Shown here: piece by piece, positions 1-8,307 of the stretch
Layout of the letters: each line of letters begins with the position of its first letter
Position numbering within the stretch: the stretch's first letter is position 1
Origin: an uncultured Saprospiraceae bacterium
GTDB taxonomy: Bacteria; Bacteroidota; Bacteroidia; Chitinophagales; Saprospiraceae
Direction: 5' to 3'
NCBI GenBank assembly: GCA_937995755.1
Contig: CALKJD010000023.1
Coordinates: forward strand, 1-64,000
DNA: 64,000 bases
The notes under the pieces: generated by a model
The model's input: only the letters and a program-made list of their open reading frames with translations
What the model was told of the DNA's origin: nothing
Databases searched by the model: none
Position numbers and translations under genes: made by a program

Positions 1-201
1 TTCATCAACATTGATCAACTGCGTGGAGCCATCATGAAAATCAAAAATGGATATGATCTCGGAGAAAAAGACGATGCCAGTCTATCGCTAAAGGTGGATA
101 AAAATATAAAAATGGGAATTGTCGCTCAGATAAAATTAGAATTACGCAAAGCCGACTTTAGAAAAATAACTTATGTCTCCGTGAGAGATGAGAACGAATG
201 A
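1..201 (+). CDS. exbD: ExbD/TolR biopolymer transport protein, C-terminal end (partial)
   Basis: This is the last 66 codons of a gene that begins left of the window; the frame is open from base 1 to the TGA at 199-201. The visible residues (LSLKVDKNIKMGIVAQIKL, then LRKADFRKITYVS) match the periplasmic C-terminal domain of ExbD, where a conserved 'vKaD...ygxvxxvxxxLrkA' stretch forms a beta-alpha unit. ExbD works with ExbB in the inner membrane and couples proton flow to TonB-dependent outer-membrane uptake. The N-terminal membrane helix lies outside the window, so the assignment rests on this tail alone. It converges on the mvaA gene of the opposite strand. Confidence 0.72.
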   Translation, partial: FINIDQLRGAIMKIKNGYDLGEKDDASLSLKVDKNIKMGIVAQIKLELRKADFRKITYVSVRDENE

Positions 202-232
202 GAAAGTGATAAAGTCTTGAGGCATTTATTAA

Positions 233-314
233 AACGACAAATGTCTTACGTTCAAGAATTGTCTTGAAGCTCCCAAACATTTTATAAATAGTACGTTCAA
301 GTTAACTTGTCGTT
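233..314. repeat. Nested inverted repeats between exbD and mvaA
   Basis: AACGACAA (233-240) is repeated inverted as TTGTCGTT (307-314). Inside it lies a second, tighter hairpin TTCAAGA/TCTTGAA (251-257 and 262-268, loop ATTG). The word TACGTTCAAG also occurs twice as a direct repeat (247-256 and 293-302). The element lies between two convergent genes, so it may act as a transcript end or processing structure, but no clear T-run follows either stem. Function is unknown. Confidence 0.4.
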
Positions 315-380
315 GATTATAATTTCCACCACATTAATCAGTTTAGTTATCACCGAAGCGCTTCGCAGCCTGAAAAAACA

Positions 381-1712
381 TTACGCTTTCAAAAAATCTC
401 TTACAGCGCTGAAAGAAACAACTTTATCGCTAAAATGTGTTACTGCAGATTTTATTTGACCGTCAGTCGCTTTGAGTTGATGCAATATATTAACCAAATG
501 CATCTTCATATGCCCTGATTGTATCCCTGTAGTAATAAGAGATCTTACGGCGGCAAAATTTTGTGCTAATCCTGTTACGGCAATCACCTTCATAAGTTCC
601 TCAGCGGTAGGATTCCCTAAAAGCTCTAGTGATTTTTTTGCTATGGGATGTAGGCTTGTAAGTCCACCAACTGTTCCCACTGCAAGTGGCATATCAATCC
701 AAAATCTGAACACATTATTTTCAATTGTACAATGAGACAAGCTTTTATATTGACCATCTTTAGCAGCATAGGCATGACCACAAGCTTCAATTGCACGGAA
801 GTCATTTCCAGTAGCTAATACTACTGCATCGATACCATTAAATATTCCTTTATTATGTGTCGTCGCTCTGTACGGATCTATTTCTGCGATGCGTATAGCT
901 GTCCAAAATTTGTACGCTAAAGCTTCGGCATCCAAATCCGAACCCATTGTTCCTAGTTCTGATATTGGACAACTCACTTCTGCTCTTACTACGCAATCTG
1001 GCGTGAAGTTAGATAATATGCACATCACCACCATCAGTTCATTAGCCTGATCTGCTGTCGACGGATGCTTCGCAATGAAAGATTGTAAAGATTGACCAAA
1101 CTGCTCTAGTACACTATTAATAAAATTAGCGCCCATACTATCACACGTCTCAAACGAACATCTCAGTTGATATAAGCCTTCTTCCTTGTCTGTAAAATCT
1201 ACCAGTTCGATATCTAATATACCACCGCCGCGTTTATCCATATTCGTGGTAATAGATTTTGCTTCTTGTATAAGTTCTGCTTTGATCTGCGGAAACAATT
1301 TATGCAATAGGTTCTTATCTCCATACCATTTAAAATGTACTTGTCCGATTTTCACCGTTCCCAGTATCGTCGTTTTAAATCCACCTCTAGACATCCAATA
1401 TTTTGCCGCCATAGATGCTGCGGCCACTACGGAGCTTTCTTCGATAACCATTGGTACTGCGTATGGTTTTCCATCGATCACAAAGTTAGGCGCTACACCA
1501 AAAGGCATAGGGAAATTACTAATCGTATTTTCCGAAAATCCGTCGAGTATCTTTTGTTGCTGATCATCCGAATGCCAATAACTTCTCAGTTCATCAATCG
1601 TCGCTTGTGGATCCTTGAAGAAATTTTCAGCTAGCCATTTCAGCTTTCCTATTTTTGACAATTTAGAAAATCCTGAAATTGTCTTTTGCTCGTTTGTAGT
1701 ATTATAGTCCAT
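381..1712 (-). CDS. mvaA: Hydroxymethylglutaryl-CoA reductase, class II (degradative type)
   Basis: Interconverts HMG-CoA and mevalonate in the cytosol. At 443 aa it has the length of class II enzymes (Pseudomonas mevalonii type). The catalytic set can be read directly: a Glu in EESSVVAAAS (E91/E92), Lys in HNKGIFNG (K288), Asp in GNDFRA (D304) and the C-terminal His in SGHMKMH (H401). The class is called degradative because of P. mevalonii, but in Bacteroidota it sits with isoprenoid genes and is taken to work in the biosynthetic direction; that is inference. The start codon lies one base after the stop of fni, so the two form an operon expressed from the promoter upstream of fni. Confidence 0.93.
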   Translation of the reverse strand: MDYNTTNEQKTISGFSKLSKIGKLKWLAENFFKDPQATIDELRSYWHSDDQQQKILDGFSENTISNFPMPFGVAPNFVIDGKPYAVPMVIEESSVVAAASMAAKYWMSRGGFKTTILGTVKIGQVHFKWYGDKNLLHKLFPQIKAELIQEAKSITTNMDKRGGGILDIELVDFTDKEEGLYQLRCSFETCDSMGANFINSVLEQFGQSLQSFIAKHPSTADQANELMVVMCILSNFTPDCVVRAEVSCPISELGTMGSDLDAEALAYKFWTAIRIAEIDPYRATTHNKGIFNGIDAVVLATGNDFRAIEACGHAYAAKDGQYKSLSHCTIENNVFRFWIDMPLAVGTVGGLTSLHPIAKKSLELLGNPTAEELMKVIAVTGLAQNFAAVRSLITTGIQSGHMKMHLVNILHQLKATDGQIKSAVTHFSDKVVSFSAVRDFLKA

Positions 1713-1713
1713 A

Positions 1714-2745
1714 TTATCTTCTCACTGTAAGTAATGTGTGAGCTAATCTCAGTCCTTCTACCTGAGCGTGTACATGCTTTTGTAAATCTTCATAACTCCC
1801 CATCGCATGTTTTAAGAATGAAGATGCTTGACCATATACAGCATGACCATAACATTTAGAAATTAAATGGTATCCATCTAAAAAATCTTTGACCCCACCA
1901 GAAATAATAAGGTCCGGCATTTCACCGGAAGTATCTGTCATTAGTTGATTGACCATATTGACCATATCATCTGCTGTATGTCCTATACTCGCCAACTTGG
2001 TATAAGTCTCTTTCATAGCTTCGTCGGATCTCAATAGCTCCAACATAGCAAAATTAGTCCCTCCTCCTGCGGCAAACTCTAAACCGTCTATGGGTAGATC
2101 ACATAATGCTCTTAAACTTTCGTCTCCCATACCTTGGCCAACTTCTTTTACAATCAGCGAAGTATCAAGTGCATCTATAGCTCTTTTGATAAGATCGATG
2201 GGCCTAGAATGATATCTATCACCTTCTGGCTGTAACCACTCTTGTAATGGGTTGACATGTATGATCAGGCCATCAGCTTGTAGTTTGTTGATAAGCTCTG
2301 TGATAGTATCCCATTTACCATCTTTCCATATTTCCTCTATTTGAGCGATTCCAAGATTGGCATATAATGGTTGATCTCCAATATGCTTACGCACATCAAA
2401 ATCAGCAAAATAGGTTTCGTCGTGCATCAATTTACGACAAGAGCCTAGCCCCATACCCATACCAAACTCTGCACAAGCCTTAGCTAGATTTTCATTGATC
2501 GTAGCCGCGATTCCTGTTCCTCCTGTCATACTAGAAACCCAGATAGGGTTCGTAAGCCTTTTACCTAGAAAAGATTTACCTATATCTAGATCATCCGTAG
2601 GGTGACCAGCAAGCATGGGTTCGTAATAAAATCGGGTATCTAGTTGGTCTCCACCGATTCTTGAAGCTTCGGCCAATTTTATATGATCCAGCTTACGTTC
2701 CGCAGCTGTAGGATCTTCTGTATTTCTAATCTCGTCTCTATTCAT
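1714..2745 (-). CDS. fni: Type 2 isopentenyl-diphosphate delta-isomerase
   Basis: FMN- and NADPH-dependent isomerase that interconverts isopentenyl and dimethylallyl diphosphate, the last step before prenyl-chain assembly. Visible family features are the flavin-binding TIM-barrel signatures SSMTGGT (near residue 72), GLGSCR, the GGGTNFA loop and the ISGGVKD phosphate-binding strand; 343 aa is the normal length. It is unrelated to the type 1 Idi enzyme. It is first in a two-gene operon with mvaA, which fits a mevalonate route. The promoter-like TAGCTTTG element ends only eight bases before this ATG, implying a very short or absent 5' leader. Confidence 0.93.
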   Translation of the reverse strand: MNRDEIRNTEDPTAAERKLDHIKLAEASRIGGDQLDTRFYYEPMLAGHPTDDLDIGKSFLGKRLTNPIWVSSMTGGTGIAATINENLAKACAEFGMGMGLGSCRKLMHDETYFADFDVRKHIGDQPLYANLGIAQIEEIWKDGKWDTITELINKLQADGLIIHVNPLQEWLQPEGDRYHSRPIDLIKRAIDALDTSLIVKEVGQGMGDESLRALCDLPIDGLEFAAGGGTNFAMLELLRSDEAMKETYTKLASIGHTADDMVNMVNQLMTDTSGEMPDLIISGGVKDFLDGYHLISKCYGHAVYGQASSFLKHAMGSYEDLQKHVHAQVEGLRLAHTLLTVRR

Positions 2746-2753
2746 TATTGTCT

Positions 2754-2784
2754 CAAAGCTAAAAATTTAACTGTCAATGTACAA
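2754..2784 (-). promoter_or_regulatory. Bacteroidota-type promoter of fni-mvaA
   Basis: On the minus strand TTG (2784-2782) is followed after 20 bases by TAGCTTTG (2761-2754), matching the TTG / TAnnTTTG pattern recognised by the Bacteroidota primary sigma factor. Transcription would start about 4-5 bases before the fni ATG. Confidence 0.6.
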
Positions 2785-3022
2785 AAGAAGGGAACATACA
2801 TACATAATCGAAAGTTTAGCTCGTTATTTGCTATAGGTATATTAATGGACAGAGATAATCATCTTCCATAACCAACCTTACACCTTCACATCCCAATTAG
2901 TATCATTATATACAATGATATAATAGTCTTAACGTAGCTGTAGAAACTATTCTCTCGGCTTGTCAAGTTACTATATATACATGTGACACCTATTTTTATA
3001 AAAACTAACTATACTCCTACTT

Positions 3023-4150
3023 ATGACTCGAGCATATCTATCGATAATTGCCATTTTTATGTCCTTAAGCTTATTTGCGCAGGATAACGTAACTAAATCT
3101 TACGAATACTTCAATGAAGCTATCGCTTTCTTCAAAGAGAAAGACTTTGATACTGCTATCAGATATTATACAAAAGCTATAGACCTCAATGCCAACTACC
3201 CGAAGGCATATTACAATAGAGCGAACTGCAAACTCAATCTCAAAGAATATGATGCTGCTATCCGTGATTTTAAATTAGCTATCAAATACGATTCAAAATT
3301 TGCGAAAGCCCATCTTTATAAGGGGTACGCTCAAATGCAACTCAAGGAGTACGACAAAGCATTGGTGAGTTTTGATGATGCGATAGACATAGATCCCAAA
3401 CTGGCCAAAGCGCATCTTAACAAGGGAACTGTATTGATGAAGCAAAAAAAATATGAAGCCGCTATCACATCATTAAGTAGATCTATCTCATTTAATGATC
3501 AACAAGCTACGGCATATTATAATCGTGGGATCTGTCAATCTAGAGTTGAAAAATATAATGAAGCCATAAGAGATTACGGTAGTGCTATCGAACTCAAGCC
3601 ATCTATGACTGGAGCATATGTAGCTAGAGCAAAGGCATATCTAAAGGCGGAAAGATTTGAAGAAGCTATCGCGGATTTGAATAAATCAATTAAGAAAAAG
3701 GCCAACAATGCTGACTTTTACTATTACAGAGGATACGCCAAGCTAGCTATCGACGATTACAACGGTGCTAATGGAGACTTCGCATCAGCACTTGAGATCA
3801 AGCCTAAACACAAAAATGCGCTGATCAATAAAGCTCTTACTAGTTTCAATATGAAAAAATATGAAGATGCTGCTAAGGAGTACGGAGCGTTATGCGGTAT
3901 ATTTCCAGAGAAAGCACTTTACCACGTAAATAGAGGTATAGCTTACCTTAAGCTTGACCAATACAATCAAGCCGTTTCTAGTTTTAATTATGCTGTCGAC
4001 ATAGATGATAAGATGCCTGAGGCGTACTTCAACCGTGCTAATGCATTTTCGCAATTAGATAGAAACGATAAGGCCTGTGAAGATATGAGAACTGCCGGAA
4101 AACTAGGATACGATGCCGCATTTGGTTATATCGGAGATCTATGTAAATAA
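3023..4150 (+). CDS. Secreted tetratricopeptide-repeat protein
   Basis: A 375-aa protein with a signal peptide (MTRAYLSIIAIFMSLSLFAQ, cleavage near residue 20) followed by about ten consecutive 34-residue TPR units running almost to the C-terminus. Each unit shows the expected pattern of small residues and the Tyr/Ala pair (for example AYYNRANCKLNLKEYDAAI and AHLYKGYAQMQLKEYDKAL). TPR arrays form a curved helical solenoid that binds peptides or other proteins; here it would act in the periplasm or at the outer membrane. There is no sorting domain and no fused enzyme. It is a single gene between the divergent fni operon and the convergent dapA operon. The partner is unknown. Confidence 0.85.
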   Translation: MTRAYLSIIAIFMSLSLFAQDNVTKSYEYFNEAIAFFKEKDFDTAIRYYTKAIDLNANYPKAYYNRANCKLNLKEYDAAIRDFKLAIKYDSKFAKAHLYKGYAQMQLKEYDKALVSFDDAIDIDPKLAKAHLNKGTVLMKQKKYEAAITSLSRSISFNDQQATAYYNRGICQSRVEKYNEAIRDYGSAIELKPSMTGAYVARAKAYLKAERFEEAIADLNKSIKKKANNADFYYYRGYAKLAIDDYNGANGDFASALEIKPKHKNALINKALTSFNMKKYEDAAKEYGALCGIFPEKALYHVNRGIAYLKLDQYNQAVSSFNYAVDIDDKMPEAYFNRANAFSQLDRNDKACEDMRTAGKLGYDAAFGYIGDLCK

Positions 4151-4249
4151 GAAATATTGAATCAGCATTTTTTGATCGAAAACTCTATTTTGATGTAATG
4201 TTTGAAAGGGAAAACTCTATCGACTATGCATTCAAAAAAGGATTTCTGA

Positions 4250-5128
4250 CTACAATGCTTTCACTAGCTCTACTATCTTACGATATAGGTCTGGACTTAC
4301 TTTAGTCAGTGGTAGCCTGACATCAGCAGTACATGCACCTAATACTTCCATTGCCGTTTTGACACCAGATGGATTACCTTCGGAGTACATACAATCGTGA
4401 AAAGCGTACAATCTATCTTCAAGAATTTTTCCTTGCTTTGATTCCCCATTTATAAAGTGAGAAATCATTTGACTAAATTCTTGAGGATATGCATTGGCCA
4501 ATACGCTGATCACGCCTACTCCACCCGCTTGTATCATTGCTGGAGCTAATATATCATCTCCTGAAGTCACGAAAAACCCTTCCGCAGCTGAGCGTATGAT
4601 ATCTTTAGCTTGAGCTAAATCACCCGAAGCTTCTTTGACACCCACGATATTAGGGTGACTAGATAACCTTACCGTAGTATCTGCAGTAACATTACTAGAG
4701 GTACGACTAGGAACATTATATAAGATCACAGGAACTGGACTTGCATCAGCTATTGCAGTATAATGCTGGTATATCCCCTCTTGAGATGGTTTGCTATAAG
4801 ATGGACTTGCACTAAGTATTGCAGCTATACCATCAAAATTGTATTCGTTGATCTGATCTAGTAAAGCTTTGGTATTATTACCTCCAAAATTACCCGCTAC
4901 TATAGGCACTCTTCCTTTAGTATGGTCCAAGATGGTATCTAGTACCAATCTAGATTCTGCTGGCGAGATAGTAGCTGCCTCACCTGTAGAACCCAAGGCT
5001 ACTATGTAGTCCACTCCTCCATCGATCACATGGTCTACCACTGTACGCATTGTTCCATAATCAATTTCTCCATCCGCTGTAAATGGTGTGATGATAGCTA
5101 CGCCTGTACCTCCGAATCTATTTTCCAT
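4250..5128 (-). CDS. dapA: 4-hydroxy-tetrahydrodipicolinate synthase
   Basis: Condenses pyruvate with aspartate semialdehyde, the first committed step to diaminopimelate and lysine. The protein is a 292-aa TIM barrel with GSTGE (46-50), the active-site Tyr in LYNVPSRTSS (Y137, with R142 for the substrate carboxylate) and the Schiff-base Lys in GVKEASGD (K165). The first codons overlap the end of the upstream gene by 11 bp, so the two are translationally coupled. The gene order accA, DUF6913-like, dapA on one strand suggests one transcript linking fatty-acid and cell-wall precursor supply. Confidence 0.94.
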   Translation of the reverse strand: MENRFGGTGVAIITPFTADGEIDYGTMRTVVDHVIDGGVDYIVALGSTGEAATISPAESRLVLDTILDHTKGRVPIVAGNFGGNNTKALLDQINEYNFDGIAAILSASPSYSKPSQEGIYQHYTAIADASPVPVILYNVPSRTSSNVTADTTVRLSSHPNIVGVKEASGDLAQAKDIIRSAAEGFFVTSGDDILAPAMIQAGGVGVISVLANAYPQEFSQMISHFINGESKQGKILEDRLYAFHDCMYSEGNPSGVKTAMEVLGACTADVRLPLTKVSPDLYRKIVELVKAL

Positions 5129-5651
5129 TAGATAGTAATTGAATACTTGATTTTATATTTTTAATGAGCTCTGGGATACCTAGACTAGGTTGGTGATCTA
5201 CACTTAGATCAAAGACTAAATCCTGCGCTTCATCCATGTAAGGTCCGATTTTCATCGCCGCTTTCATCGACTTTATTACAAACATATGATGAGGCTTGAG
5301 CTCACTCAGAACCGATATCATTACATCGTAACCTTTACTCAATATCAGTTGCAGGTCTTCATTGCTAGGCACTTGATACCAATTAATGTCTTTATTAACG
5401 TAATGATCGATACCTAATTCACTATCTGATTCCTTGGTATTGACATAAGCGAAGAGCTTAACTATTTTGCCAGATCGCTCTAAATCTTCAGCATACTTCT
5501 GTATCACCTTTCGCTCTGCGCCATCGGTACCATCAAAGAACAAAAGCACTTTCTTAAATGCATTATTAGATGGTATACTACCTAAGGCGTTCCTCTTAGA
5601 TATCTCTGAAAGTTTCTTTCTATATAAGTGCGCTTTGAGGCCTTGGAACAT
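5118..5651 (-). CDS. Conserved Bacteroidota protein, DUF6913-like
   Basis: A 177-aa soluble protein of unknown function, recalled (not searched) as the DUF6913 family. After a basic N-terminal stretch (residues 1-35) comes an alpha/beta core opening with KKVLLFFDGTDGAE, then a strand-helix series including KIVKLFAYVNTKESD and YDVMISV. The layout resembles a small Rossmann-like sensor or nucleotide-binding fold, but no catalytic motif is evident. It overlaps dapA by 11 bp and follows accA after 18 bp, so it lies inside a metabolic operon. The context suggests a role tied to lysine/peptidoglycan or lipid precursor synthesis; this is inference only. Confidence 0.75.
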   Translation of the reverse strand: MFQGLKAHLYRKKLSEISKRNALGSIPSNNAFKKVLLFFDGTDGAERKVIQKYAEDLERSGKIVKLFAYVNTKESDSELGIDHYVNKDINWYQVPSNEDLQLILSKGYDVMISVLSELKPHHMFVIKSMKAAMKIGPYMDEAQDLVFDLSVDHQPSLGIPELIKNIKSSIQLLSNGK

Positions 5652-5669
5652 CTTGATTCTACTGAATAT

Positions 5670-6638
5670 CTACTTCTCTACTGATTCGGCAAAATTGTAT
5701 TCGCCCATCTTACCATATCTCTCCAATCTCCCTGCGATCAAATCATCTGGAGCTATTTCCATTAATTCTGATAATTGCGCTTTGATGTGAGATTTTAGCG
5801 TCTTCGCCATTTTCTCAGGATCTGTATTCGCTCCACCGAGTGGTTCTTTGAGGATCTCTTCGATCATACCAAACTCGAGCATATGCTCTGGAGTTAATTT
5901 GAGTGCTTCTGCAGCTTCTTCTTTATGATCCCATGTTCTCCATAGTATAGACGAACAACTCTCTGGTGAAATCACTGAGTACCAAGTATTTTCCATCATG
6001 AATACTCTATCTCCAAGACCGATACCTAATGCTCCTCCTGAGGCACCTTCGCCTATTACATAGCACAGAATTGGCACTCTTAAGCCAGCCATCTCAAAAA
6101 GATTTTTAGCAATAGCCTCTGCCTGTCCACGCTCTTCAGCTTCGATTCCTGGGTATGCACCCGGAGTATCTATTAGACAGACGACTGGATATCCAAAACG
6201 CTCAGCCATCTTCATCAGCCTCAATGCTTTTCTATATCCTTCTGGATTGGCCATACCGAAGTTGCGGTACTGTCTCATCTTAGTATTTACGCCTTTCTGA
6301 TGGCCCATGATGATACACGTCTGACCAGCGATCTGACCGATTCCACCCACTATGGCTTTATCATCAGCATAATATCTATCACCGTGTAGCTCTATAAATT
6401 TCTTACAGATCTGCTCTATATAGTACAATGTATAAGGGCGCTCAGGGTGTCTACTCAGCTGTACCCTTTGCCATCCTGTAAGGTTGGCGTATATATCCTT
6501 CTTCTCTTTGGTGATCTGCTTTTCGAGTTCCTTGATGGTCTCGCTCATATCTACCGTTCCTTCCTCTTCTACTTGCTTTATCTTTTCTAGTTGCTCGTAC
6601 AGCTTTTCTAGAGGCTTTTCAAAATCTAAGAATACCAT
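5670..6638 (-). CDS. accA: Acetyl-CoA carboxylase carboxyltransferase subunit alpha
   Basis: Transfers the carboxyl group from biotin-carrier protein to acetyl-CoA, together with AccD, giving malonyl-CoA for fatty-acid synthesis. The 322-aa length is standard. An N-terminal coiled region ([18 protein letters not shown]) precedes the crotonase-fold domain with [18 protein letters not shown], the oxyanion-hole region [12 protein letters not shown] and [15 protein letters not shown]. The ATG lies about 50 bases below a good promoter match. It is first in the accA / DUF6913-like / dapA operon; accD is not in this window. Confidence 0.95.
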   Translation of the reverse strand: MVFLDFEKPLEKLYEQLEKIKQVEEEGTVDMSETIKELEKQITKEKKDIYANLTGWQRVQLSRHPERPYTLYYIEQICKKFIELHGDRYYADDKAIVGGIGQIAGQTCIIMGHQKGVNTKMRQYRNFGMANPEGYRKALRLMKMAERFGYPVVCLIDTPGAYPGIEAEERGQAEAIAKNLFEMAGLRVPILCYVIGEGASGGALGIGLGDRVFMMENTWYSVISPESCSSILWRTWDHKEEAAEALKLTPEHMLEFGMIEEILKEPLGGANTDPEKMAKTLKSHIKAQLSELMEIAPDDLIAGRLERYGKMGEYNFAESVEK

Positions 6639-6696
6639 GAAATTTGGTTTTTAATGATAAAACTTATTGGTTATTTGGTCAATATAATCCAACAAT

Positions 6697-6724
6697 CAAA
6701 GGTAATTTTTTATTCGAAATTCAA
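6697..6724 (-). promoter_or_regulatory. Bacteroidota-type promoter of the accA operon
   Basis: Minus-strand TTG (6724-6722), 17-base spacer, then TACCTTTG (6704-6697). The predicted start point is about 50 bases before the accA ATG. Confidence 0.55.
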
Positions 6725-6859
6725 CGGACTAATTCCAAAATAATAGGCTAATCTACTGATAATCAAACACCTAATAGATAAATATTATTATATGTAATGT
6801 GATAAGACATTGATGATCACTCATGCGTAATATGTATGCACGAGGATAGAACAGTACCC

Positions 6860-6890
6860 ATACCTTACTGATCAGTAGATTACTAGGTAT
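6860..6890. repeat. Palindrome nested in an inverted repeat
   Basis: A perfect 12-bp palindrome TACTGATCAGTA (6866-6877) is flanked by the inverted pair ATACCT (6860-6865) and AGGTAT (6885-6890). It lies in the roughly 300-bp gene-free stretch between accA and the MerC-like gene (6639-6945), which otherwise holds only the accA promoter. Symmetry of this kind suits an operator for a dimeric regulator or a small hairpin; no T-run follows. Function is unknown. Confidence 0.4.
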
Positions 6891-6945
6891 GATAAGCCTA
6901 TTGTGTACGAATAATTAATAGTGGAATAAAGGGCTAAAGAATTAC

Positions 6946-7341
6946 TTATTGCGCCACTGCTAACTTACTGCTGTGCTGCACCCTCCAATTGATGATGTGC
7001 GCTATCGCTATAAGTACTCCGCCTAATGTAGTCAAGCCTATCTCTGCATGGTTATGCTGTATGATGCCTATAAGAAAAAGCAAGAAGCCACTGCAAACTA
7101 CCATCAAGGCCAAAGGCTTGCGATGCTGTAAATAAGATCTTAGAATAGTATATCCTGCCAATCCTACTGCTGAAATGAAAAAAGCATATTCCACCCAATG
7201 GCTTTCCATCCACTCTAATCCACTTAACATGCCCATCGCTAATAATATCGGTAATGCTGAGCAATGCAATGCACAAAGTGTAGACCCTGCGAATCCGAGC
7301 AGATCTCCGTGATTATTGAATATGTGTTTGATTTTCTCCAT
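6946..7341 (-). CDS. MerC-like small membrane protein
   Basis: A 131-aa protein with about four membrane helices. The first helix region carries STLCALHCSALPILLA, matching the CxxHCxxLP metal-binding signature of the MerC family of inner-membrane transporters (mercury, and probably other metals in Bacteroidota). A short histidine pair (QHNHAE) lies in a later loop. The frame stays open 19 codons further upstream to 7398, but the ATG at 7341 is preferred because a strong TTG-N20-TATATTTG promoter lies at 7362-7392, inside the longer version. There is no neighbouring Fur/MerR regulator or heavy-metal operon, so the substrate is undetermined. Confidence 0.8.
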   Translation of the reverse strand: MEKIKHIFNNHGDLLGFAGSTLCALHCSALPILLAMGMLSGLEWMESHWVEYAFFISAVGLAGYTILRSYLQHRKPLALMVVCSGFLLFLIGIIQHNHAEIGLTTLGGVLIAIAHIINWRVQHSSKLAVAQ

Positions 7342-7361
7342 AGCTATATGCAACGATGATG

Positions 7362-7392
7362 CAAATATAAGTTGAATTGTGTAGAAATGCAA
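7362..7392 (-). promoter_or_regulatory. Bacteroidota-type promoter of the MerC-like gene
   Basis: Minus-strand TTG (7392-7390), 20-base spacer, TATATTTG (7369-7362). It decides in favour of the start codon at 7341 over the upstream one at 7398. Confidence 0.6.
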
Positions 7393-7536
7393 CAGCATTG
7401 CAAGTAATATGTTCGGAATAGACCCAAATCTTTCTAAAAATAATTAAGACCGCCTAGGTTATTCGATATGACTTCAAAGAGTTGGATTACTACTCCGATA
7501 AAATAACCTCTATAAATGCTAGAAAAATGCACATGT

Positions 7537-7573
7537 AAAAACGACCTCTCAGAAAACATCAATCCAAGAGGTC
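7537..7573 (-). terminator. Intrinsic terminator of the 7588-8118 gene
   Basis: Inverted repeat GACCTCT (7543-7549) and AGAGGTC (7567-7573), followed on the minus strand by GTTTTT (7542-7537), 14 bases after the stop codon. Confidence 0.7.
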
Positions 7574-7587
7574 ATAAAAAATTTATC

Positions 7588-8118
7588 TTATCTATCTAAC
7601 CACCATCCGAGCCATGCACCTACTATGGCCCAAGGCACTATAGCGTCTATCAAGTCTGGTAGACTATCTGTTTCAAACCATATACTATTGAGATAACTGA
7701 TCGTAAAATATGCGATCAATCCCACAGCAACAGAACTCATTACTGCAGATTTGATATCGATCTCTCTAAATCTTCCAAATAGCCAACACAAGAGAAATAC
7801 AGAGACAAAATCTATGACAAAACCTCGGAACATATTCATACCCATCGACATCTGAAAATTATCGTGATATGAAATCTGCATCCACCGTTTGCCCAAATAA
7901 GGATCGATATATTTTTCAGCATCATCCATAGAAGCCCCTTCAGGCATTCTTGGCAACATGTATTGTCCAGGCTCTAATTTGCCATCCAACATGGTTAAGA
8001 TCTCATCCTGATTATCTGCGTATTGCATCTGAGAAGTATGCAAAAAATTCCAAGAGATAAACTGCCAGATAAACAGAATCAATCCGCCTACCAAAGCTCC
8101 AATAATTAGTTTTTTCAT
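7588..8118 (-). CDS. Membrane protein of unknown function
   Basis: A 176-aa protein starting MKKLIIGALVGG. It has one N-terminal membrane helix (residues 3-24), a polar loop of about 70 residues that includes GQYMLPRMPEGAS, and then about three more helices ending in IVGAWLGWWLDR. The loop between helices 1 and 2 would face the periplasm. The frame is open for nine more codons, to 8145, but MKKL is the more usual membrane-protein start. I do not recognise a characterised family; similar proteins are seen as hypotheticals in Bacteroidota. It is a single gene with its own terminator. Confidence 0.75.
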   Translation of the reverse strand: MKKLIIGALVGGLILFIWQFISWNFLHTSQMQYADNQDEILTMLDGKLEPGQYMLPRMPEGASMDDAEKYIDPYLGKRWMQISYHDNFQMSMGMNMFRGFVIDFVSVFLLCWLFGRFREIDIKSAVMSSVAVGLIAYFTISYLNSIWFETDSLPDLIDAIVPWAIVGAWLGWWLDR

Positions 8119-8307
8119 AGTAAAGTTTGTTTTGATTAAATGCAAATAAATACAACCCTCTAACTATCAAGTGATTAAATTAAGAAATAAAAAGACACCG
8201 AGTATTATAAAAAGTTAGAAATCTATTGTCGCCCAAGCCATCACACCTATTATTCCAACCCTATCCTAGCGAATGATTTACTACCTTAGTTTTTATAAAA
8301 TTCACTT

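Noticed and set aside
233-314. Integron attC-like site
   Set aside because: The outer inverted pair lacks the RYYYAAC/GTTRRRY core sites and there is no integrase or cassette array.
4166-4225. Direct repeat AAAACTCTAT after the TPR gene
   Set aside because: A 10-base word repeated twice in an AT-rich gap; expected by chance and without symmetry.
7342-7398. Longer N-terminus for the MerC-like gene
   Set aside because: A well-spaced promoter (7362-7392) lies inside it and the extra residues add a second hydrophobic stretch not typical of the family.
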